A stretch of DNA of 64,000 nt from Nymphaea colorata (lineage: Eukaryota; Streptophyta; Magnoliopsida; Nymphaeales; Nymphaeaceae): assembly GCF_008831285.2 (NCBI RefSeq), contig NC_045140.1:23640131-23704130 (forward strand), given 5' to 3'. Below are positions 49,401 to 61,600 of this stretch, in pieces (position 1 is the first letter of the stretch; every line of letters begins with the position of its first letter). A program made the translations under genes and the position numbers. The notes under the pieces were generated by a model, which ran no database searches, was not told where the DNA came from, and was given only the letters and a program-made list of their open reading frames with translations.

Positions 49401-52398
49401 TACAGACTACAGACTATTTTGATTTTTGAGCATCTAAAGGTAATCTAGAGCTATAGATGATGGAACGCTGACAGAAATGGCAGCTAGAACAGACCCCTGA
49501 AATCCTTGGTTTTGTCTAGAGAACTATAGACAATAGAAAGCCCTTTAATGCACCCAATTGTTCATATGATTTAACCTAGCTGTACAAGGATAAGGAGCTC
49601 CATATGAAAACATTATGCAATCCACAAGAAATCTCATTTTTATGGGACATTCAGACATAAGTAAGAATAATGGAAGAGAATAAGCTAACTTTCAATATAC
49701 GCATCCTTCAGATGGTCTCACAGTCAACATTTTTCCCTCTGTTGCCTTATCCTAAAATACATCCATCATTCATTTAAGCTTGCAGAAGCTAGCCCATAAC
49801 TTTTTGTTTCTCAGTCAAGCCCATAATTGACTTGCCTTCTGCTATGTTCTCTCCTTCTTTTATGGAAAGTGATGATGGATAGTACGACCCTTTTGCTCCC
49901 ATACTTTATGGGTGCTTTGAATTTTTGAAAATATTTACAACTTACAGGGCTTTACATGGAGGCTTCCTTATCTCCCTCAATGCATGCAATACTTTCATTA
50001 AAAATTGGTCAAATTCTATGAAACATAGGCACTCGTATAAGCATGAAATGCCAGTGTCAGATGCTGAAATCTGGCACTAACAGGCACTTGTATAAGCATG
50101 AATGCCAGTGTCAGACACTGAACTCCGGCACCAACAACAGTACTCCTTGAACAGTTCCTAATAGTTGTGGCTATCACATTTGTTACCTCACTCTTTAGAG
50201 TTAAAATAGAAAAAGAGAAAAGGGGTCAGGTGTCATCCACCACCCATTCTTCCCGTACCCAAAAAACAAAAACCTTGGTAGAAGAGCCATTCCTTTTTCT
50301 AACAAGTAGAACAAAAGGGGCCAGAGATGAAATCACCCTTTCTTTTCTCCTTCAGCCCTTCTAACCAGAAGCAGTCATTTCTTACCAAATAGAAAAAAGG
50401 AAAGCAGTGGGTGATGTGCTGCTGCTCCTAATTTCATTTTCTTGGTTAGATAGTAAATGCAGAGAGCAAGAGTAGACATATACACACACGTATGTGTGTA
50501 TGTGTGTATGTATGTATGTATATATAGAAAGAGAAAATACATGAAAATATGGACTGAATAAGTATGACACATAATAGTTCATAAGATGTTGCACATAAAA
50601 CTACCTTTTAGGTGGTTCGTGGCACTTAGATTTTGAAAAAGTAGTTTTACATATGACACTTGTGAACCATCAATCAAGTTGATCAGATGATTCACAATTG
50701 GTGAACATAGTGATCATCACTCATATAAAGTGTCTGATACCAATGCTTGTGTCTGCATCCATGCATCATAGGTCAAATTTGACAATGATGATTTGGACTA
50801 TCTCCCACTTAGGGCTCCCTTCGATGGTACATTTTGAGATTTTCTAGTCTTGGCCTCATACAGATTTTCATCACTATGAAGGTTAAATCTGTATCATCTT
50901 GATTGAACCTTCTAACTGCAAAAGCAAGCTCTATCGTATATTGCAGCTCGTGTCTAGTACCAGCCATGAAGCTTTTTCATAGTTTCCCTGTGAACAATAT
51001 AGCATGCACATGTCATATTCTCTGAGGCAGTAGGCCCATGAATTTGGAGGTAGGTCTTAGAAGAGAAAAGATGTAACAATTCCTCTTCAAAAGCTCAAGC
51101 TCCTTCAACATTACAAAGTTCCAAATTTGCGAAAGCCTGGTCACATTCTTTATGCTCGATGACCTCATTGAAACAAAAAAAAAACTGCTTAAAAATGTCC
51201 ACATCCTTTAATTGCGGAATGAGAGAAAGAAGGATTTTGACCAAAAAACCAATAGGTAAGAGGACCATTCCAGCATTCCTGTGCTCAAATCATAATTATC
51301 AGGAAGTTCCACAAACCTTTGGAAGCTCAAGTCACAGGAAGCTTGCTTCAGACACATAAAAAAATGTGCTCTTTCACGTTTCCATTACTTTGAAAAAGCT
51401 ACCTACCTTGTTTCTAGTATGAACCAAACTACCAAGAGATACATACTTATCTTAAATATATTTTGAGATGATTAATTTCTGCTCTAGAGGCTCCAACAAA
51501 ATTTTGTCTCTCTATCTTATGCTCCCTAAATACTTCTGCACCTTTTCAATACCCATTTTGAGGTCCAGCTGCAAAAAATTATTTCTTCCACCCACTTCTT
51601 ACTGGTTGCCTCGGGTTATTTTCTCCCTCTTCTGTATTGGCAAGCTGAGGTTAGGCAGAATCCTACCAGTTACAAAGATAAGCTTTGACAATTACAAACC
51701 AGCCACTGAAGGAAACCACTGAGGAGGCTTGTCCTTCTAAGAATGGCCAACTTAGCTAGCTGCTCAAGAATCAAGTTTAGATTTCCTTAAAAGAAAATAA
51801 TTACGTGCAGCAAATGCAATTACATGGGTGACATACTTGGTGGTAGATGTCTATTAATAGCATGCCGGAGCATTATGAATAAGGAGAAGAGAGCAACAAG
51901 TAGAACGGCGGTACAAACCAGCTTGATACAACACTGACCAAACGTATGGAAAGAGGTCAGATGTTCCAATACATACTGGAATAATAAATGGCATTTACAA
52001 CATTCCAAGATACCTACCAACGTCATCTGCTCTTCTTCAAATTAACGAAAGCCGCACCGCTCAACCTAGAAAAATAATTCTACACACAAATAAACAAGAA
52101 GCCAAGCGGAAAGGAGAAACAACGCAGCAATCCAATTTGGTTTAGTCGTGCATCAAATAACAACCCAGACGCTGAAGCCCACTAATGGCCACACCGTTAA
52201 ACGAGAAACGTAAGAAAATCAACAAATATAGGAAGCAAAAACAAATTCTAAATGGATAATAAGAAGGGTACCCGAGTTTCCAAACCGTTCAACCATAGGC
52301 TCCTCGGTGAGGAAAGTATCGCCTCGTGACGGCGGCCTCGACGACAGAAGAAGATTTGATGAGAGTTGGCACGCAATCCAGTCCTTGATAGCCTTCAT
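46472..52398 (-). CDS. TOC90: Toc90-like chloroplast outer-envelope preprotein receptor GTPase
   Basis: Toc159-family GTPase receptor of the outer-envelope TOC translocon, which binds nuclear-encoded precursors. Two exons, 52398-52272 and 48690-46472, join in phase (G|GT) to give 781 aa; Arabidopsis Toc90 is about 793 aa. The start MKAIKDW resembles the Toc90 N-terminus. The P-loop GKTGVGKS lies at about 173-180 and DTPG at about 220-223, then the AIG1/Toc34-type G domain (MTHSSA, ENHPFC). An acidic linker (DMDEEDDFDKLPPIRIL) and SQKKDYRGELDYRETL come next. The C-terminal membrane domain includes FDSDYPSYRYRC, GWDHDFGFDGVN and GRDYPVRNE. There is no long acidic A-domain, which separates Toc90 from Toc159, Toc132 and Toc120. 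The gene ends convergent with the CLU gene. Intron 1 is 3.6 kb. Confidence 0.95.
48691..52271 (-). other. Intron 1 of the Toc90-like gene
   Basis: A 3.6-kb intron with donor G|GTACCC and acceptor CTCCAG on the minus strand. It carries a 55-bp tandem duplication (50028-50136) and a short (GT/TA) repeat near 50485-50525. No nested gene was recognised. Confidence 0.8.
50028..50136. repeat. 55-bp tandem duplication in the Toc90 intron
   Basis: Copies at 50028-50082 and 50083-50136 share TATAAGCATGA and TGCCAGTGTCAGA, and differ by a few substitutions and one indel. Confidence 0.85.
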
Positions 52399-53297
52399 CT
52401 TCAGATTCAGCAGCATGGCACAGGATACACAAAACTTGTCGATTAGACGCAATTCCCTGGATGGGTCTTCCTTCTCACACCTTCATCATCAATAAGAAAC
52501 CAAAACCCCGACTGCCCGTTTCTTGTTTCCAAGAGGTAGGGTGTTACTGGATGTATGTGAGCCTGTTTACGCGTTCGCAACTCAACAGATGAGGACGACT
52601 TCACGTTTTTTATGATACCCATGTTGATTTGGGTGATGACATGACGTTTTTTTTTTCTCTGAGGTCTTATTTCGAGTGAAGCCAAAGAAAAGGAGAAGAA
52701 GAGATAAAAGGGGAAACGAAGGATGCTTCCTGACCGCCCAACTCTGATTCCTCACCAACCCGCTCAGGTCATTATTCATTACTCTCTTTTGGATGTCGAG
52801 TTTCCGGGCCTGAATCTAAATCATACTGGGTTTTCTCAATCTGGATTGATTAGACGAGGAAACTTAACCAACGGCAGCATTTAATTTGGACCAGTAATAA
52901 AATAAGAAGGCCTTATTTTATGCAACCATATGTACATTAGAGCCGAGCCGTGGGCCACAATGAGCCTGCTAGTTACCCAGTCCTTAATAAAGGCCAGGCA
53001 AGCCTTATGGGCCTGAACAAAGCTCGCCCACCGGCCCAGTACTGGCCCGGCCAAGCCCAGTGAATTCTGAGTCACCCATAGATCTTAATTACATGTCCAC
53101 CCACTTTCTTCCTCATCTAACCATCGCATCATTCTACTTATATCCCTTCCCACGGTTATGACATGAATACAAAATAACTTTGAACCGCTCATGCCACATT
53201 CGAGATGAATTCTTTGAAATTATATAGGTCAAGTCAGGCGATCCGTCGAGTACCCATCCCAGTTCAATTTAAATGAATCAGGCTTTGTTCAATTCAT

Positions 53298-53325
53298 TAT
53301 ATATATATATATATACACACACACC
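53298..53325. repeat. TA/CA microsatellite
   Basis: (TA)n followed by a short (CA)n run in intergenic DNA. Confidence 0.85.
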
Positions 53326-54978
53326 ACATGGTATGGGATAAAAAAGACCTCTTAAATTCATGTTAAAAAATGTTTTAAACAAAATGTGAACTTTCTAATG
53401 TGTTTATAAACACTAATCCAATATAAATCATGTTTTAATTCAGGTTGTTTTTGTAAGAACAATTGATCTTTATACTATCAACATTTTGATGGCATAAGAG
53501 CTGTTTTGACTATTAAAAAAACGTTATTTAAGTAAGAGAATGACTAACTTAATATCTCATCAAATCACTCTTAAGATCATATCCATAAAGTTAGATTGCA
53601 AAAAGAATAATTTAGTAATTAATTTAATAGGACTGGTTTTTGTTTCTTACCCAAGTGATCGGGTTTTACCAACTTTCTTTATAAATATATATATATATAT
53701 ATATTCTTACTTCATACTTTAGTCTTCATTTTGTTGCTCATAAAAGAGCTGAAGTTCTCATCCAACTCATTGTCCTCTAATATACAAGTCTGTTTTTGGT
53801 GCTTTAGGGTGCCGTGTCAGCCACTCTTTAACTTGCATGTGAGTGCCTTTCCCTTTCTACTCTCCTTTTCTTCCAGATGACACCCCAATAATTCAATATA
53901 GAAACTAGCCACCTACCAGCTCCCACCTCAACCATTACACCAAGCCCTCAAGAACAAGTATGTTTTTATTTGGAAGACCTTACCTGGCCATCAAGTGAAC
54001 GGGCTGGCCTGGGCTGAGCCTAGTTTCTAACAGGTTCGGTAGTAAATTCCTTACATAAGTTGGGTCGGGTACCAGCCTTAATATACACGCCACAAACCCT
54101 TGAGAGTTGAGTTTCAATTTTACGGTTCAATCTGTTTTGACCATATTCACTCACTAAAGTAAATGTGCTCACTTGAACATCATTTTTCCCCATCCAAGAG
54201 TTTTGCCGATTCGAGTCCGAATTTGATCAGGTCTGATTCTCAACTCCATTGATTTCTGACCGGTCCGGTTCTCAACTTTGGTTTATGAACTTGTCGTATT
54301 CCCTGATTTAGCCAATGTCCACAATATTGCCAACATTGGCCAAGAGCCAAGTACAATCGCAAAGTCTTGCTCTCTAGCCAGGAGGTCATTTATTTTTATC
54401 ATTAGGGAACATGGTTTACAAGCCGCCTGAATTTGCTCTTCCTCGTTTCTCTGCAGTAGAAGCGTGAAGGCCCATGGTCGGCTTACTAGTTCAAGTAGTT
54501 GAGTTTGATTAGATCGAAAAACATATTATAATTTGGTAAATATTCATTTTTTGCGGGCATTTAAACGCAGTTACATGTCAAATTTGGATACATGTTGTGC
54601 CTTTTGTATTGTAATTTGAATCCTACTTCTAGTCGTTTTGTGCAATATTCAACTAGTCAAATCTAACTTAAATCCAATCTCATGACATCCACAGGCCGCG
54701 CCTACCCACCAATTGGAAGACAACAAGTCGAGCTGCGGCTCGAACTCGCCCACATAAGCTCGGCTTATTTATTAAATGAGTGGAGTTCGAGTTCAAGTTA
54801 AAACTAAAGTCATAAATAAGTTCAAGATTGAACAGAAAATGCAACTCTTAAAGATGAAATCTCCATTGGTCTTCAAGCCATGGCAGCAGCAACAGCAGCC
54901 AACATAACACAGTCACAATCATTACTGGAATAATGTACTCTTTGCGGAAGCTTGTATATCACCTTAGTGGTTGGTGTA

Positions 54979-55084
54979 ATGCATACAAAAGTAGGCAATA
55001 CAGTCCGAAAAATGGTACTAATCTCAAAAAAAAAAAAGAGAAAGACGAGAAACAGTTCGGATATGCATACAAAAGTAGGCAATA
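54979..55084. repeat. 22-bp perfect direct repeat, 84 bp apart
   Basis: The sequence ATGCATACAAAAGTAGGCAA plus TA occurs at 54979-55000 and again at 55063-55084. The segment between includes a poly-A tract. No terminal inverted repeats were seen inside; a small insertion flanked by a duplication is possible but unproven. Confidence 0.8.
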
Positions 55085-56795
55085 GAGAATCTCACAAGGG
55101 GAAAAATGAGAGGAAAATAGCCAGTTTTGGTTTTCGAGGGATCCGAGGTTGGTGAAACAGTTCCATCAAGGTTGGATCAGAAACACGGACCAGTAAAAAC
55201 CTCTTTACCTCCCTTCATGGCCTTTTGTATTCTTAGAGAGAACCATTGTGAAACTCAAAGTAAGGAATAATCATTTTTAAAAAATGAGAAGAAACCTTAA
55301 GGAGTTAAGCCTTAAAGAGAGACAAAGCAAAAACAGAAGCAGCAGAAGACACATCAAATATCATCAAATATTTAAGCAGTGAACCATCATACATTGTTGC
55401 AGTCTTTTACTCAATCACCTGACACCCCTTGTCTGTGCACTTCGGAGAAGGACAGGAAGGGGAAGAGACCCAACCTGCTTGCTTCCTCAGATACTCTCAA
55501 ATCCAAAACAAGAGGAATTTCAAAAAGCAGTAGAAAGTGCAATTGTTGCGAGGAAGGGAGGGATGGGAAAGACTAGCATAACAAACTTCACATGACACTG
55601 GTAGAGGTGAGGCTCAGAACCAGCGGGTTGAAAAACTAGGTAACCTAGGGTACAGCTTTCTCCACCCAATTTTCCACAAATATCTATGGTGCAGTTGTTA
55701 ACAACACTCTCAAAACGGGAATAGGCATCCTGAGTTGCAAAAATCCACGCAATAAGCAATGATCTACGTAAAAAATCCATGAAATGAGAAATGGTCTACG
55801 TGAACAAACTAGTGCCATAAGCCTCAAAAATCAACTGGGTTGAGTCTGTCGTTCAAATTTTATTAAAATATGGTAATTTAAAGACCAGGCAAGCAAAAAA
55901 TAAACATAAGAAAAAAACAGTGAGTTAGCAATAAGCCCGCTACCACAGGCAACGTGAAGCAAATGTGGAGTCAACACACTGATCCACGAATACAGATAGT
56001 GAGAACAAATACTACGTCCAATACTCGTTTATGGTGAAAGACACCATCCCACTTGACAAATTTCTCAGCGTTCATAGAAAAACAAGATAAAGAAATCACA
56101 AATCATTCTCATGGACCATGTACCATAATACTACAACTCTCCTGAAACTGTTCTTTGTGAAAGACGCATCTCAGACCATCAAAAGCGTTATTCATTTATG
56201 CCATGCCCTCCTCCTATGTGAGAAGTTAGAATCCTGACCAAGACAGTCCAACTTTACATCGGGTTACAGATACGAGATACTCGTGTCATGCCTTCCCCTT
56301 GGTGGGAAAAGGGTGAAAGATTTCCACAATCTATGACAAATTATGAGTCGATAAACGCACCAAGCAAATACAAAAAACAAAATTAAAGCATGCACTGAAT
56401 GGACCAGTGTATTCCATCGAAAAAACAGTGTCGTATCCTGCTATAAAATAACTTTTAGTGTCCACCAAATTTCCTGTGAGTACATTTCGCCCAAACGATT
56501 ATCGTGTAATATTTAAAAGAAAAGGGGAAGCCCAAGTACTACACGTCTTTGCAGATTCAAGACCAATATAGGAGAAGACACTGTATAGTTTTTCTCAATT
56601 CAGAAATTAAGCAAAAATATTCATATTCTCGAAATCTGACTGAATAACAACAAATGGAAATCCAAAATTTTCTAGATGAGGTCACATTACATGAATCCCG
56701 TAACCAAGCAATAAAAAAAGAGAAAAACAGAAGGATAATAAGAAAACTAACAATCTCGGCCTCACATTGTTTAAAGCTACGAACGATCAAGCAAT

Positions 56796-57296
<501 letters not shown>

Positions 57297-58637
57297 GGTG
57301 CGGCAGAAACCCTCGCTCTCTGTTCTCTCCCGCGGCCGACGGCGTTTCGAGGGAATCCGCTAATGGGGAACACAACCGCAACCCTCGCTTTCTTTATCTA
57401 CCGTCGGATCTAGGGCAACCATGATAGCGGGTCGGATCCGCACCGGTTTTACGGATCCATTTTACATGTTCGTTCGTGCCCTAACGGTACTTGGATCAGA
57501 TACTGCCCGAGTATAGACCTGCCAAATGCTCGGGTACCCGACCCGTTAGGATGCATAGTTAGCCCACTTGTGGTTTGTGCGATTCAAATAAAATAAAATA
57601 AAATAATTTCAAATGCATAAAGCATACATAATCTAAACATTATGTTTATCCCTTTATTATCACCGAATATAAAAGAAAAAACGGTGTTATAAGTATCAAC
57701 TTGTATCTTGTGTTGAAAACTTTATTATATATCATACCAATCAACACGCATCAACCCTTGTACATATATATTTGTGTAACATAAAAAATGTTTCAATTCA
57801 CATCATGTTATTGATACGAATATATTTTTTCTTTTATAAGGATTGAAATGATAGTAGCATGCAGAGGCAAGTTTTACAATATGGAATTGCGAGTAAACAA
57901 ATGATTCTCGTAATATCACTCCATGCACAACTTCAATCGATACTTACCCTCTATTTTCATCAAATACAAACACAAAGAGTATCATTTTCAATTAAACAAA
58001 TGAAGAGCAAATAAGCGAAAGGGTGATGTTGAAGTGTGAAAACGTTTGATCAACCCAACATTTATTTAATTCGATTTTTTATTTTGGAAGTTTGTGAGTA
58101 ATGGCGGAAACAAAAAAAAAAAAATGGTTGAAAGGGCAGTCGTTTAAAAATACTCATGTTTGCTTGAACACTTATATATATGATGATAAATGTTTAAATA
58201 TGTCAATTTAAAAATAAAGAAGTTTTAAGAAACAAATGACCATGTGGTTCCTGGTTGTTGCGAGTAAAAACGAGGCATTCATAGAAAAACAAGAAAAAAA
58301 GAAGATCCTATTGAGATTACTGAGAAGGCAGTAAATTTGTTATACAAAATTTGATTCGCGTTTTATGTTTATTTGAAAAAATTATTGTTTGGATAGAAAT
58401 AAAAATTTACCAAATAGTTATTGATATCAATGAAATGATTTACAGTTGCATGCTAAGAAAAACGAGGCATTTATAAGGAAAATAAGGAAAATGGAGACCG
58501 TATTATGATTACCGACAAGCGTAAGATAGACGTTACTAATTTGATACGGCGACAGGAATGATCGAGGTTTTCCCGCGTATAGAGTTTTGACACACACTCG
58601 CTCTGTTTCTCTTTTGGTCGTTCTGCTCGAGGGCTCC
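57297..58637. promoter_or_regulatory. Divergent intergenic region between eS30 and the 58.6-kb gene
   Basis: About 1.3 kb holding the promoters of both genes. The eS30 side contains GAAACCCTCG and ACCCTCGC motifs, resembling but not matching telo-box elements of ribosomal protein promoters. The right side carries a diverged duplication (58260-58550). No coding sequence was recognised. Confidence 0.5.
58260..58550. repeat. Diverged direct duplication upstream of the 58.6-kb gene
   Basis: AAAACGAGGCATTCATAGAAAA (about 58267) and AAAACGAGGCATTTATAAGG (about 58460) begin two stretches of roughly 90-110 bases that stay loosely alignable (GATTAC, GTAA..TTTG..A). A shorter similar word occurs at about 56070. 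The second copy lies within 100 bp of the gene start. Confidence 0.45.
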
Positions 58638-61600
58638 ATGAGCTACTTGTCGATCGATTTCGCAGAAGTCCGGAGGCTCGTTTACAGGTGGGAGAGAGGG
58701 AGTGGAATCGGTGGTTCCGCCGCTGCTGGTGGCGATGAGAATTCGCTGCCAACTGATGATGTCCGGCGTTTTCTCTCATCCGATGAGGTAAGCCCTAATC
58801 TGCTATCGGGTTATTGTATGCATGTCTCGTCTTTCTTGAAAGTAAGATGGAGAAAAAGAAGTTATCGATCTAAAATACCGGTCGTGAGAAGAATTTGCTC
58901 CCGTGGGCAAAACCTTAGGGCTTAGGCCGTGAATCGATTGCCGACGAGCGTTACCACCTGAAAAAAAAAAAAAACTTCACGTTTGAAAAGGTGTTCCGTT
59001 GCCCCCATCATATTCAGAAAAAATGAAGGACAGCTTGTGTAGCTTTCTTAGTTTTGTTATGGAAGACTTTGAATATGTATAATAGTTATTTATGGAGGAC
59101 TCTGATCGGCTGAAGAAGGGAAAGGTTCTCCGTTTTGGTATGTACATGGCTGTTTCTCATATTCTGATGCTGCACAGGTTAATCGTGCCACGCTCGCAAT
59201 CTGTTCTTTACGTGAACGTGCTTCTGCAGTCACCCGCATTCTAGATGGTTCCTTTTCGACAGATGGCTTATGGATCTCGCGATTCGGAGACACCGAATCC
59301 ACGTGGTTTAACGACGAAGCGATGGCGGCGTTGGAGTCCATAGTTCCGATTTCAGTGGCTTATTGCCCCGATCTGTTAACTCCAGGTTCATTCTGCTGTT
59401 CGCATTTTCTTAATTTTTTGACGATGAAGCTTGTTCCTTGGTGCATCGTATTTTTTGTTTTCTCACAAAAATGTTCGTTGGAATAATCCCATTTTCTTTA
59501 AAGTTTGACAGTGAAATTTGTTTCATAATGCAATAACTTCCTTTAGTTTTCACTTGGTTAGGATTACTAAGAGACACGTTTGTCTGTTGTGATTGTGCAG
59601 AAGTTTTAGTGAATTCTTTAGTTACCACCAAATTTGCTGATGCTCTGCTCAAATCATGCACGGTTTACAGCCCCATCTTGACACGAAAGTTTCCGGAGTT
59701 GCTTGGTGATTTTATTTTGAAGTACGTGAAGGGCGAACGAGCTAATTCTCTAGAAACTCCATTAGTATCACTCTCATTGCTGAAGTTAACTTCTCTTTGC
59801 CGAGCAATGCCTGATATGGCAGCACATTTTCGAGAAGTACTTGTGAGGAGACATGTTGGTGTAAACATTGTGATTCAAATTACTATCGAAGACATAGATG
59901 ATGTGGCTGAATTCCTGCTGAGGATTTTATTTGCTGATAAAGTGACCAGCAAATGGTTCCTCTCATGCATGGATGCAACCAGTGAGCAAAACAAACCAGA
60001 CTGCATTTCCTCAGACAAGAGATCACCAGGCAAAGCAGTGTTAACTCCTCTTGAGATGATTGAATCAAGACTACTCATAGACACTATGGTTCTCCATCTT
60101 CGTGAATGCTTACTTAAGCATGCTGAAGCTGCATTTTCTGAACATGGTTGGAACAACAAGTTATACTGTCATTTGAAGATCTACTGTTTTCTTGTGTGCA
60201 GAGGTGGATGGCAACCACTTCACGAGGAGGTTAGTCTGCTTAGTCATAGTCTGTGTGAAAATTGTTAGTCGTTATATATTCGTCTATCTTCAGTTTTTTT
60301 CCTGTTAAGCCATGCATTTCTCATTGTTAACATCCTTTGTCTAGTAGGTGGTCTTTTGGCTTTCAGCCCTCACATGTGTGGGTAATGGTTCTAATATTCA
60401 TTTGAATAGCCGTCCATGTGAAGGGTGTATCAGTAGACGCATGCTTGAGCTGGGAAGTGCTTTTCTATTTCTCGTGCCTGGGCTATCTAGTATCCAAACA
60501 GCCAGTCAGTTTCAAGATTGTTTGAAATTCCTTCTTGGTTCAGCTATATCTGGAAGTGTATGTTATGAGGGCGGACCAGAAGTAGCCATATGGCTTCTTG
60601 TTCAGTTACTGCTGCAGTGTAATGATCGTGTTTCTGAGGTACCCCAAAGAAGCTTTGCCAGTAGATTCTGTTCCTTTCAGACTCTCAGCTTAAAAACGTG
60701 TTTTCAACACATTAGGCCTTTCTTAACATACAACGTGATATTTTTTTCAAGCCTGATATCATATCTCGTATCGAGATGGATAAGATAGAAATAACAATAT
60801 CTGAAGTCTGAACACAAGTACAGCCTTACACGCACATGTACTGGCATTATGATTTCTTCAGATCTGGGATTTGCATTTTTGTGAAATTGGTGTTCCTTTT
60901 CTGCTTTTTGTTTGTCATGAATTAAGTTGCCACTGAAATCAATTGCTTATATATTTCTGGAGAATGACCTTTTACCTTTAGGTTAAAGTTAAGCTGACTA
61001 CTCTGCAACTAAGATGAAATTTCTGATAAAAGTTTTATGATTGAGCATATCCAAACCTGAATGATATATGGTGTCTTAATTCAGTTTGTCAGCAAGGCTA
61101 TTGGTGCAGACCTGATAGTCGATGCCAAGCATTGGAGAGAGGTGTGCCGCACTGCTCATGATTCTGGAGTAACATCCAATGCCAAAGACATCACAATAGC
61201 TGCTAGTTGTGTGCGTCCTTCTGGTCCAGTTTGTGGCACTAGGTATGTTTACAACTTCATCTGACACAAATTGCGCGTTTTTAGGTGCTCAGAATACTTA
61301 GCATGCCTTTGTTGGATTTTGTGTTTTTGTTTTCTGCTATTTCAATATTTTGATGTGTTGTTTATTTCCTCACCTCATTTCATATTTGATGTGTTCCCTT
61401 GGATCTTAGAATTTGCGTATGTATTCTTTTATTACATGCTTGTATTAATTTGGTAATAATATGCACTTGAGATTGTAATACATAAATACATGGTATCCCA
61501 TCTCTCTCTCTGTATGTGTATGTGTGTATGTATGGCACACATGTGTGTTTGTGGAGAAGTTTTCTCCGTAGGAAATTTGTTATATTTCTGCATGATCACC

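Larger units (their letters stand above)
52399..56795. other. Intergenic region between Toc90-like and eS30 genes
   Basis: No gene recognised. It holds the Toc90 promoter and leader (just above 52.4 kb), segments rich in GGCCC/GGGCC words (52.93-53.06 and 54.0-54.1 kb) that look like degraded repeats, TA microsatellites (53298-53325, 53682-53703) and a 22-bp direct repeat near 55.0 kb. The eS30 3' untranslated region lies at its right end. Confidence 0.6.

Noticed and set aside
50167-50594. Short frames on both strands in the Toc90 intron.
   Set aside because: They cross a GT/TA repeat and AT-rich intron sequence and have no recognisable product.
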